The translations under genes were made by a program, and so were the position numbers. Below the pieces are notes generated by a model. That model was not told the origin of the DNA, did no database searches, and saw only the letters and a program-made list of their open reading frames with translations. A DNA stretch of 5,480 nucleotides from JAZDEL01 sp043820655. GTDB lineage: Archaea; Iainarchaeota; Iainarchaeia; Iainarchaeales; JAZDEL01. Location: contig JBDRDO010000061.1 in the NCBI GenBank assembly GCA_043820655.1, positions 1-5,480 on the forward strand, written 5' to 3'. Within the stretch, counting starts at the first letter, position 1; each line of letters starts with the position of its first letter. Shown here piece after piece: positions 1-5,480 of the stretch.

Positions 1-1
1 T

Positions 2-943
2 GAGCAGCTTTATTCCGAACCGCTTTTGAAAATCACCGATAAAATTATTACGGGCGAATCAAAGCCATTCTCATTTGAATTGGGCATAACTGAAAACGGA
101 AATTACGTGCTTGAACTGCTTGTTGAGGGTTCTGATGCGGGATATGAAAAAAGGCGTTTTGAATTTTCAATTTCAGGGGGTGTTGAACGGCAGAGCGATT
201 GCACCGCAACTGCCGCTGAAGGGGGCGCGGTTTTAAGTGAAGGGGTTTGCGTAACGCGCTACCTCTGCGAGAATTGCGAAAACGCCTCGGAATGCAAGTG
301 GGCGTGGAATGAAAAACAGCCCGAACTTTCATTTGAACTTTCAGGCCCTGATTATGCTGTTGCGGAAACCGAGGCAAACGAATGGGGCTGTGGCGATAAG
401 CCGCCCGAGCCTCCCGAACCCCCCGAGCCGCCGCCGAACGGCACGGATGGCTGGACCTGCAAGGGTGCTGTTCCCGATGCTGGAATTTTAAAGATGGTTG
501 ATGACTATGCCGCCCGGAATAAAGTCCCGATTGATCTTGCAAGGGCTGTTGCATGCACGGAGAATGATTTCAAACACGGCACAACACTGAACGATTCAGG
601 CGCGGTCGGAATTATGCAAATTGTTGTGCCGAGCAAAAAAAAGGCTGCTGCAGGTCAGGAGTGCATAAACTCTGGAATAATCGGAGGTGAGCAGGACTTA
701 TATAATTTAGAGGACAATATCGCCTGCGGAACTTGGTATTTAAGGCTGACATATGACCGGCATCATGCAAAATATTGTTGCCTGCCTGCAGGCACACCCT
801 GTTTTACCGGGTGGGAAGCCGCACTGCGTGCCTACAATGGGGCTTATTGTATGGTGGGTTCGGGCAGTTCGGTCTACGTAACCACTGTTTTGAGCCATTG
901 CCCCAGTAAAGAAGCGTGCGGCATTTTTGAGGCAGAAACATGA
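2..943 (+). CDS. Secreted cysteine-rich protein with C-terminal lytic transglycosylase (SLT) domain, 5' end outside window
   Basis: The reading frame is open from base 2, so the true start lies upstream. A TTG at 26 is the first possible start, but no ribosome binding site precedes it and no signal peptide follows. Numbering from that TTG: residues ~10-55 are beta-rich and Ig-like in character; 59-122 are Cys-rich; 126-137 are a Pro-Pro-Glu hinge; ~145-295 match the goose-lysozyme-like SLT fold. Visible SLT features are the ACTENDF segment with candidate catalytic Glu179, SGAVGIMQI (191-199) with the family's GxMQ core, DNIACGTWYL (230-239) and ALRAYNG (266-272). SLT enzymes cleave the MurNAc-GlcNAc bond of peptidoglycan. 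Sixteen cysteines in the visible part suggest disulfides and an extracellular location. The SLT assignment is firm; the murein substrate is inferred from the family and is puzzling in an archaeon. The stop overlaps the dph6 start. Confidence 0.85.
   Translation, partial: EQLYSEPLLKITDKIITGESKPFSFELGITENGNYVLELLVEGSDAGYEKRRFEFSISGGVERQSDCTATAAEGGAVLSEGVCVTRYLCENCENASECKWAWNEKQPELSFELSGPDYAVAETEANEWGCGDKPPEPPEPPEPPPNGTDGWTCKGAVPDAGILKMVDDYAARNKVPIDLARAVACTENDFKHGTTLNDSGAVGIMQIVVPSKKKAAAGQECINSGIIGGEQDLYNLEDNIACGTWYLRLTYDRHHAKYCCLPAGTPCFTGWEAALRAYNGAYCMVGSGSSVYVTTVLSHCPSKEACGIFEAET
401..436 (+). repeat. Four 9-bp units encoding a Pro-Pro-Glu hinge
   Basis: Four consecutive imperfect 9-bp units (401-409, 410-418, 419-427, 428-436) encode PPE, PPE, PPE and PPP. 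The repeat sits between the Cys-rich region and the SLT domain and probably forms a stiff extended linker holding the catalytic domain away from the rest of the protein. Synonymous differences between units (ccg/cct/ccc, gag/gaa) indicate selection on the peptide rather than a very recent DNA expansion. Confidence 0.8.
929..942 (+). promoter_or_regulatory. Ribosome binding site and ATGA start/stop overlap for dph6
   Basis: GAGG at 929-932 is 7 nt from the ATG at 940. That ATG shares bases with the TGA of the SLT gene (941-943). This fixes the dph6 start and suggests translational coupling from the upstream cistron; there is no room for a separate promoter between the two genes. Confidence 0.6.
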
Positions 944-1620
944 AACTCGGCATTCTCCTTAGCAGCGGCAAGGATTCCCTTTATGCCGCGTACCTTGCAA
1001 AGAAGGAGGGGCATAGCCTTGCATGCGCAATCACAATTATCCCGAAGCGCACCGACTCCTATATGTTCCATTCCCCGAACCTTTCGCTTGTGCCCTTGAT
1101 TGCCGAGTCCATGGGTGTGCCGCTGATTTCCATGGAAACAAAGGGCGAGAAGGAAAAAGAACTCGCGGATTTGAAAAGGGCAATAGCGCTTGCAAAGCGC
1201 ATGCACGGAATTGAGGGCATTGTTTCCGGCGCTGTAAGGAGTATTTACCAAAAGAAAAGGGTTGATGCAATCTGCAAAGAACTGAACCTTGAATCAATCG
1301 CGCCATTGTGGCACGTGAATGAGGAAAAATACCTGCGTGAACTGCTCAAAAATAAGTTTGAGGTTATTATTGTTGCAATCGCCGCGCAGGGGCTGGATGA
1401 AAAATGGCTTGGAAGGGAAATAAATGCCGATGCAGTTGCCGAATTAAAGCAGCTGCACGAAAAGCACGGCATTTCGATTGTAGGGGAAGGTGGGGAGTTT
1501 GAAACCCTTGTGCTCAACTGCCCGCTTTTCAAAAAAAGAATTGAAATAATTCGCAGTGAAAAGAAAATTGAAAACGAAAACACGGGCGTGCTGATTATTG
1601 AGGATGCGCACCTTGCATGA
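940..1620 (+). CDS. dph6: Diphthine--ammonia ligase (diphthamide synthesis, MJ0570-type ATP pyrophosphatase)
   Basis: This enzyme performs the last step of diphthamide formation, the ATP-dependent amidation of diphthine on the modified histidine of elongation factor 2 in the cytosol. The 226-residue protein has the usual length of the archaeal family. The N-terminal PP-loop that binds ATP reads SSGKDS (residues 8-13), with Ser replacing the first Gly of the common SGGKDS. The Dph6-specific signatures follow: SYMFHSPN (40-47), GIVSGAVRSIYQKKR (93-107), APLWH (121-125), GLDEKWLGR (151-159) and the C-terminal GEGGEFETLVLNCPLF (182-197). The ATG at 940 overlaps the upstream TGA, and a GAGG at 929-932 lies 7 nt before it, so translation is probably coupled to the SLT gene. 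Diphthamide occurs only in archaea and eukaryotes, so this gene is the best lineage marker in the window. Confidence 0.93.
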   Translation: MKLGILLSSGKDSLYAAYLAKKEGHSLACAITIIPKRTDSYMFHSPNLSLVPLIAESMGVPLISMETKGEKEKELADLKRAIALAKRMHGIEGIVSGAVRSIYQKKRVDAICKELNLESIAPLWHVNEEKYLRELLKNKFEVIIVAIAAQGLDEKWLGREINADAVAELKQLHEKHGISIVGEGGEFETLVLNCPLFKKRIEIIRSEKKIENENTGVLIIEDAHLA

Positions 1621-1632
1621 TTCTGTGCAATG

Positions 1633-2586
1633 CTAACTATGCCTTTTGTTTTTATTCTTCCTTATGAATTTAACTATCCCGTTACGTGAAAGCAGGATGT
1701 TTTTTGTGCCAAGCTCCTGTATTACGGATGCGGCATTTGCACAGCCCCACTCTATTGCATCGGGGATTTTCCTGCCATATGCAAGCGCGGAAATGAATGC
1801 GCAGTTGAACGAGTCCCCCGCGCCCGTAGTGTCAAGCACCTTAACCTTAAACGGCCTGCCTGTGTAAATTTTCTTCCCGTCAAATGCGTGCACCTTCCCC
1901 CTGCCCGCGGTTATGACAACAATTCCCCTGCAGAACTTCCTTATCTTCTCAAGGTTTTTAATTGTGCCCTTCCCCTTCGCAAGAAGCGCGGCCTCCTCCT
2001 CATTGACAATCAAAACATCGACATTCTTTAACACAGGTGCAAGCCTCTTAAGCCCCAGCGCAATCTCTACTTTTCCGGGATTCCATGCAACCTTAACATC
2101 ATTCTTTGCCGCGAATGAAACCGCCTTCCTCACAAGCGTTGGCTTATTGTGCAGTGATGAAATGTAAAACCACTCGGCGTCCGCAATTTTCCCCCATTTA
2201 ATTTTCCTGTCATCCCCCAGATGTGCGGTAGCCCCTTTGTAGGTTAAAATTATCCTGTCCCCAAACCCTGTCAAAATTGCCGAGTATGCAGTTCCGTATT
2301 TTTTGGAGCGTATAATGAATTTGCGTGACACGCCCTCAGCCTTCAGCTCCTGCATAATGGCATTTCCCGAATCGTCCTGCCCTATTTCCGCAACAAGCGC
2401 GGTCTTCATCCCAAATCGTGAGAAGCCGACAGCGCAGTTTGTTCCCCCTCCGCCGGTGAAAACCTCCATGTTTTCAATCTCAATCTTCTTGCCGGGGGTT
2501 AGCATAACCTCTCCCCTAAACATCCGCGGATGTATGTGTATGAATACATCCTCTGCGGCATTTCCTATGCAGACAACATCAAGCAT
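1633..2586 (-). CDS. PfkB-family carbohydrate or nucleoside kinase
   Basis: The 317-residue protein is a full-length ribokinase/PfkB-fold kinase, which transfers a phosphate (usually from ATP) to a sugar, sugar phosphate or nucleoside. Visible elements are the N-terminal CIGNAAEDVF (6-15), the PfkB signature 1 region starting TGGGGTNCAVGFSRFG (44-59), EIGQDDSGN (67-75), the NxxE metal-site motif as NEEE (195-198), ITAGRGKV (225-232), and signature 2 DTTGAGDSFNCAF (252-264) with catalytic base Asp258 and its anion hole. It is the third gene of the fbp-fba-kinase operon, starting 3 nt after the aldolase stop, with GGGGG 8 nt before the ATG. Context suggests a phosphofructokinase-like or other sugar kinase, but sequence alone does not settle it; ribokinase, nucleoside kinase or ribose-1-phosphate kinase are all possible. 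The tail (KNKNKR) is very basic. Confidence 0.88.
   Translation of the reverse strand: MLDVVCIGNAAEDVFIHIHPRMFRGEVMLTPGKKIEIENMEVFTGGGGTNCAVGFSRFGMKTALVAEIGQDDSGNAIMQELKAEGVSRKFIIRSKKYGTAYSAILTGFGDRIILTYKGATAHLGDDRKIKWGKIADAEWFYISSLHNKPTLVRKAVSFAAKNDVKVAWNPGKVEIALGLKRLAPVLKNVDVLIVNEEEAALLAKGKGTIKNLEKIRKFCRGIVVITAGRGKVHAFDGKKIYTGRPFKVKVLDTTGAGDSFNCAFISALAYGRKIPDAIEWGCANAASVIQELGTKNILLSRNGIVKFIRKNKNKRHS
1641..1663 (+). terminator. Possible oligo-T terminator of the SLT-dph6 transcript
   Basis: A T-rich tract (gccttttgtttttattcttc and the following bases) begins about 20 nt after the dph6 stop. Archaeal intrinsic termination relies on U-rich tracts without needing a hairpin. The tract lies inside the 3' end of the convergent kinase gene, where it is the complement of its Lys/Asn-rich tail codons, so it may be coincidental. 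No convincing hairpin is visible beside it. Confidence 0.3.
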
Positions 2587-2589
2587 TTT

Positions 2590-3747
2590 TCAGTCCCCCT
2601 TCTCCCGCATCTCCCTTACTTTTTTCGCGGAACCTTTCGCACCAAACGCGCGGAAGTGTTCCTTTGCCGCCTCGTAAGCGCGCGATTCAATCTCGCGCTC
2701 GGTTTCCTCCCCGATTCCATAAATCCTGTCGAAGAACTCCTTATAAGCGTTTTTGGAATACGTTCCAAAGACCGCATCCCCTTCAAGCCCCTTCTCCCTT
2801 GCCTCACTGCCGTATTTCTCAAGCACCCAGTTCTTTATGTCATTGAACAATTCCTGTTCGCGCTCTTTGAAAACATCCCACATTAAGTTCTGCCAGTACG
2901 TGCCGACATTTCCCTTTATTATGTACTGCCGAGGGAACTTTTCCGCAATAATTTCAAGTGGCGTTCCCGTAATTCCGTGCTGAACAACACTAACCCCTAG
3001 CCCATTCTCCTCAAGCGCCTTCCCCACGGCAATTGTCTGTGGAATGTCAACACTCAGCTGCGGCACAAGGTTTCCCCCCGCGTCATACGCATTCCCGTGC
3101 GCGGAGCCATTTGCAATCGCAAGCCCGTGCGGCTTAACATCGTTGGCGTGCAGTTCCGTGATGAAATGCACCGCCTCCTCGGGTGTTGTTAAAACCCTGC
3201 CGTGCTCATCCTTTTTTCCTATCTCCCCGACCTCAACTTCCAAACCGAAATCAAAAGCCCCTATTTTGCTTTGCAGGTGCCTGACCAAATCCGTTGTGAC
3301 CTCGACATTCCGCGCAAGCTCCTCCCTTACATCTGCGCCCTCCTCATTGAAAAGGAACGAGGCATCCATTGCAAATGATGTGTAACCCGCGTTTACCTGC
3401 GCGGTTATAAGTTCCTTTGTCCCCGCAATCTCCTCAGGCGTGCCTTTCTTAACAGTGGTATGGTCTGCGTGCAGTGCCCAGACATCAAACCCCGCTTTCT
3501 CCGCCGCCTCAGTAGTGCGCTTTGCATAATCCGCAGGTTTCAATCCGGTGTACCCCCCATTCAAATCACTCTCGCTTTTCGCAAGCTCCATCATTACCGC
3601 GGCATCACACTCCTTTGCCGCCCTGAATATTCCCTCGCAGACCCCTATTGTTGCGCGTGTATTGCATGCCATTATTATTGTTTCCGTGCCGTGCAGTGCC
3701 CTGAATAAATGCGCGCCCGGCATCGGCCTGAAATTAGTGTCAGCCAT
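2590..3747 (-). CDS. Divergent class II (zinc) fructose-bisphosphate aldolase
   Basis: Class II aldolases use a divalent metal, normally Zn, to join dihydroxyacetone phosphate and glyceraldehyde-3-phosphate reversibly to fructose-1,6-bisphosphate. The start chosen is the ATG at 3747, giving 385 residues; an in-frame TTG at 3777 adds only MRRNLLGAKK and would deepen the overlap with fbp. Visible in order: HADH (93-96) with candidate catalytic Asp95 and metal ligand His96; MDASF (127-131); LEVEVGEIG (169-177) with Glu172; NGSAHGNAYD (213-222) with candidate ligand His217; VVQHGITGTP (254-263) with candidate ligand His257; KGNVGTYW (278-285). The core is recognisable but the usual GGSG and NIDTD phosphate loops read GITG and NVGTY. 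The segment NGGYTGLKPADY (63-74) recalls the GatZ/KbaZ branch of the superfamily. A charged helical tail of about 90 residues follows. The position next to fructose-1,6-bisphosphatase supports a fructose-bisphosphate role; tagatose-bisphosphate or another ketose-bisphosphate remains possible. Confidence 0.8.
   Translation of the reverse strand: MADTNFRPMPGAHLFRALHGTETIIMACNTRATIGVCEGIFRAAKECDAAVMMELAKSESDLNGGYTGLKPADYAKRTTEAAEKAGFDVWALHADHTTVKKGTPEEIAGTKELITAQVNAGYTSFAMDASFLFNEEGADVREELARNVEVTTDLVRHLQSKIGAFDFGLEVEVGEIGKKDEHGRVLTTPEEAVHFITELHANDVKPHGLAIANGSAHGNAYDAGGNLVPQLSVDIPQTIAVGKALEENGLGVSVVQHGITGTPLEIIAEKFPRQYIIKGNVGTYWQNLMWDVFKEREQELFNDIKNWVLEKYGSEAREKGLEGDAVFGTYSKNAYKEFFDRIYGIGEETEREIESRAYEAAKEHFRAFGAKGSAKKVREMREKGD
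2595..2599 (-). promoter_or_regulatory. Ribosome binding site of the PfkB kinase gene
   Basis: On the minus strand a GGGGG run inside the last codons of the aldolase gene lies 8 nt before the kinase ATG at 2586. It can pair with the CCUCC anti-Shine-Dalgarno core using a G-U wobble. It supports the ATG start and re-initiation after the aldolase stop. Confidence 0.5.
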
Positions 3748-4651
3748 TTTTTTTGCCCCCAATAAGTTCCTCCGCAAGTTCTATTTCTTTCTTTCCCCCT
3801 ATGTAAAGCGGCACCCTTTGCGCAAGTGCCTGCGGTTTTATGCTTAAAATATCCTGCTTCCCGTTGCTTCCCGCCCCGCCGCACTGCGAAATAATAAATG
3901 ACATCGGGTTTGCCTCAAACAGCAGTCTCAGTTTTCCCTCGGGCGAACCTGCAGTTGCAGGGTAACAAAAAACCCCGCCGTAATTCAAAATCTGATTGAA
4001 GTCAGCGGCAAACGAGCCCGAAAACCTAAGCTTGTATTTCCGCTTCTCAAGTTCCCCGATAAACTTTGCGTGCGCAGGCAGCCACTCCGTGCGCAGCCCG
4101 CCTGGAGAATAAATCATCCCGTCAGGCATTTCCATATTTTCCTTGCGCAGTATAAACTTGCCATTTGCATTGAGCGCAAATTCATGCACCCCGTTTTTTG
4201 CGGCGTATGTAAGCGTTGTCAGCGGGCCGTAAAGCACAAAGCACGCGGCATCCATCAGCCCGCCCTTTTCCATCACATCCCCCTCATCAAATATTCCGAC
4301 AATCGTTCCGACAGATAAATTTGTGTCAACACAGCTGCTCCCGTCAAGCGGATCCAGAGTGACGCCGAACTCGCCCTCCGCCTTTTCAATTTCAGTGATT
4401 TCGCCCTGCTCCTCGGACGCAACGTTCTTCACAATCCCGCACTCCCTGAATGCATTTGTAAAAATCTCATCCGCATGCTTGTCAAGTTCAAGCTGCTGCT
4501 CCCCATAGACATTTTGCGTATCTGAAAGCGCGTTGTGCGTCAAAAATGCCTGCTGCACTTCCTTTGATTTTTCGGCAACAAGCATAAGAAGGTCTGATAT
4601 GTCTCGGTCAACGCCCTGCTTTTTGAGGTGTTCCTTAAAATTCATGCCCAT
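3740..4651 (-). CDS. fbp: Class I fructose-1,6-bisphosphatase
   Basis: The enzyme hydrolyses fructose-1,6-bisphosphate to fructose-6-phosphate and phosphate, the irreversible step of gluconeogenesis, in the cytosol with Mg2+. The 303 residues are slightly shorter than typical class I enzymes (~330). Motifs in family order: NVYGEQQLELDKHADEIF (47-64); ASEEQ (78-82) with metal-binding glutamates; LDPLDGSSCVDTNLSVGTI (99-117) with the metal-binding aspartates 100 and 103; RFSGSFAAD (209-217); GGVFCYPA (225-232); GKLRLLFEANPM (239-250) with substrate Lys240 and metal Glu246; QRVPLYIG (278-285). The usual DGSSN reads DGSSC, and the Tyr commonly following the Arg in the RYxGS motif is Phe210. It leads the minus-strand operon, and its last codons overlap the aldolase ATG by 8 bp. 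GGGG ending 7 nt before 4651 supports this start over the ATG at 4645. The N-terminal AMP site of animal enzymes cannot be judged by eye. Confidence 0.95.
   Translation of the reverse strand: MGMNFKEHLKKQGVDRDISDLLMLVAEKSKEVQQAFLTHNALSDTQNVYGEQQLELDKHADEIFTNAFRECGIVKNVASEEQGEITEIEKAEGEFGVTLDPLDGSSCVDTNLSVGTIVGIFDEGDVMEKGGLMDAACFVLYGPLTTLTYAAKNGVHEFALNANGKFILRKENMEMPDGMIYSPGGLRTEWLPAHAKFIGELEKRKYKLRFSGSFAADFNQILNYGGVFCYPATAGSPEGKLRLLFEANPMSFIISQCGGAGSNGKQDILSIKPQALAQRVPLYIGGKKEIELAEELIGGKKNG
3756..3760 (-). promoter_or_regulatory. Ribosome binding site deciding the aldolase start
   Basis: A minus-strand GGGGG run within the fbp 3' end lies 8 nt before the ATG at 3747, with an A-rich spacer. 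This favours the ATG over the in-frame TTG at 3777. A GGAGG further upstream (3769-3773) is about 21 nt from the ATG, and lies downstream of the TTG, so it serves neither start well. Confidence 0.5.
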
Positions 4652-4727
4652 GTAATTGCCCCGCAGAACTATTGGGAAACAAAAATGTTTTTAATTGGAA
4701 TCAAACCCACTTTTATCGGGTCTGCCT
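4652..4727. promoter_or_regulatory. Divergent promoter region between fbp operon and alaX
   Basis: This is the only intergenic gap longer than about 12 bp in the window, and the genes on both sides read outward. It holds an AT-rich core at about 4678-4698 (aaacaaaaatgtttttaatt). Read on the minus strand, the attaaaaac part could be a TATA box about 41 nt before the fbp ATG, giving a short leader that contains the ribosome binding site. Read on the plus strand, the ttttaatt part lies about 36 nt before the alaX ATG, giving a leader of about 10 nt. A second T-rich stretch at 4711-4717 is too close to the alaX ATG for a usual TATA position. No bacterial -35/-10 pair stands out. Assignment is by position and composition only. 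Confidence 0.45.
4659..4662 (-). promoter_or_regulatory. Ribosome binding site of fbp
   Basis: The minus-strand sequence GCGGGG ends 7 nt before the ATG at 4651. The alternative ATG at 4645 would be 13 nt away, so the upstream ATG is preferred. Confidence 0.45.
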
Positions 4728-5480
4728 ATGAAAACCGAAGCTTTGTACATGCGTGACTGCTATCTGAAGGAAACAGAAGCAACCGTGCTTGACGCGGGCG
4801 AAAACTGGTTTGTGCCCGACAAAACAGTATTTTACCCCGAGGGCGGGGGCCAGCCGAGCGATACAGGCACTGCACGCTGGTGCGGGGATGGCACTGCAGG
4901 AGGCACGGGTGCCGCCAGAACCACGCGCATAACAAAAGCAAAAAAGGAGGGCGGCATAATTAGGCATTTTGTTGACGGGGAAGTTCCCGCAAAGGGAGCA
5001 ACGGTTTCCCTTTCTCTTGATTGGGAGCCGCGCTACGCTTACATGCGCTATCATACTGCGCAGCATCTCCTAAGCGCAATTGTGCTTGACAAATACGGCG
5101 CTGAAACAGCGGGAAACCAGATACGCCTTGAAAGCGCAAGGATTGACTTTAAGCCGCTTGAGATAGGGGAGAGTGAACTGCAGGAAGTATTCAATGAATT
5201 CAACATGTGGGTTGAAAAGGCAGCTCCTGTAACCCTCTCAATACACAGCCGCGAGGATGTTATTGCAAGTGTTGATGAAAGGCGCAGGCGCCTGTTTGCG
5301 CGCGTGCCCGAATTTGTAAAGGAAATTCGTGTTGTCGGGATTGAGGGAATTGACAAATGCCCCTGCGCGGGAACGCATGTTTCAAATGCGCGCGAACTGG
5401 GCAAAATCAAATTAAACAGCACAGCAAACAAGGGCAAGGAAACCCTGCGGGTTGATTTCTCCCTATCCGCGCCTGAAAAC
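4728..5480 (+). CDS. alaX: Alanyl-tRNA editing protein AlaX (AlaX-M or AlaX-L type), 3' end outside window
   Basis: AlaX is a free-standing relative of the alanyl-tRNA synthetase editing domain; it hydrolyses Ser-tRNA(Ala), and in some members Gly-tRNA(Ala), in trans. The frame is open for 251 codons to the last base. Residues 1-100 match the N-terminal beta-barrel with FYPEGGGQPSDTG (35-47), which small AlaX-S forms lack. The zinc site is complete: HTAQH (109-113) gives His109 and His113, and CAGTH (213-217) gives Cys213 and His217. No aminoacylation domain precedes it, so it is not AlaRS. The sequence LRVDFSL (240-246) is near where medium AlaX proteins end; whether a C-terminal oligomerisation domain (AlaX-L) follows is not visible. 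A Gly/Ala/Thr-rich stretch at residues 52-66 looks like an insertion in the barrel. The ATG at 4728 is preceded by a GGG 7 nt away (4718-4720). Confidence 0.92.
   Translation, partial: MKTEALYMRDCYLKETEATVLDAGENWFVPDKTVFYPEGGGQPSDTGTARWCGDGTAGGTGAARTTRITKAKKEGGIIRHFVDGEVPAKGATVSLSLDWEPRYAYMRYHTAQHLLSAIVLDKYGAETAGNQIRLESARIDFKPLEIGESELQEVFNEFNMWVEKAAPVTLSIHSREDVIASVDERRRRLFARVPEFVKEIRVVGIEGIDKCPCAGTHVSNARELGKIKLNSTANKGKETLRVDFSLSAPEN

Noticed and set aside
26..28. TTG at 26 as the real start of the SLT protein
   Set aside because: The frame is open to the window edge, no ribosome binding site precedes it, and no signal peptide follows although the Cys-rich protein looks exported.
401..436. 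Short tandem repeat as a CRISPR-like or mobile-element feature
   Set aside because: It is in-frame within a gene, has no spacers, and encodes a proline-rich linker.
48..554. 168-codon minus-strand open frame opposite the SLT gene
   Set aside because: Its product is Arg/Pro/His-rich with no recognisable motif, and it lies wholly antisense to a gene with clear domain motifs; it is a composition shadow.
3748..3777. Extended aldolase start at the in-frame TTG at 3777
   Set aside because: It adds ten residues unrelated to the family, uses a rare start codon and has no well-spaced ribosome binding site; the ATG at 3747 has GGGGG 8 nt upstream.
5051..5437. 128-codon minus-strand open frame near the right edge
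   Set aside because: It is antisense to the AlaX zinc-site region, which has intact catalytic motifs; the antisense product shows no family features.
4728..5480. AlaX gene as the start of alanyl-tRNA synthetase
   Set aside because: The protein begins directly with the editing-domain barrel; no aminoacylation domain is encoded upstream, where the opposite-strand fbp begins 76 bp away.

Overview
The window looks like ordinary chromosomal DNA from an archaeon, most likely a small-genome (DPANN-type) lineage. The strongest lineage marker is a complete archaeal-type diphthine--ammonia ligase (Dph6); diphthamide is found only in Archaea and eukaryotes. Very tight packing, G-rich ribosome binding sites 7-8 nt from start codons, and an AT-rich promoter element without a bacterial -35/-10 pair agree with this. 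The lineage within Archaea is inference; no rRNA or other phylogenetic marker is present.

Layout, left to right. (1) Bases 2-943, plus strand: the C-terminal part of a cysteine-rich, probably secreted protein with a beta-rich segment, a Pro-Pro-Glu hinge and a lytic-transglycosylase (SLT) domain. (2) Bases 940-1620, plus strand: dph6, overlapping the previous gene by ATGA. (3) Convergent to these, a compact minus-strand operon read from 4651 down to 1633: class I fructose-1,6-bisphosphatase (fbp), a divergent class II fructose-bisphosphate aldolase (fba-like), and a PfkB-family sugar or nucleoside kinase. The first two overlap by 8 bp and the last two are 3 bp apart. (4) A 76-bp divergent promoter region. 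(5) From 4728, plus strand, to the window edge: an AlaX-type alanyl-tRNA editing protein, still open at the last base.

The minus-strand operon pairs the last two dedicated steps of gluconeogenesis: aldol condensation of triose phosphates to fructose-1,6-bisphosphate, then dephosphorylation to fructose-6-phosphate. Many archaea do both with one bifunctional FBP aldolase/phosphatase. Here two separate enzymes of bacterial/eukaryotic type are co-transcribed with a PfkB kinase of unknown substrate. The flanking genes serve translation quality: EF2 diphthamide modification and removal of Ser or Gly mischarged onto tRNA-Ala.

I see no new defence system, mobile element, CRISPR array or RNA gene. 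The points most worth a second look are the murein-hydrolase-like domain in an apparent archaeon, the altered phosphate-binding motifs of the aldolase, and the unknown substrate of the kinase placed next to fructose-1,6-bisphosphatase.
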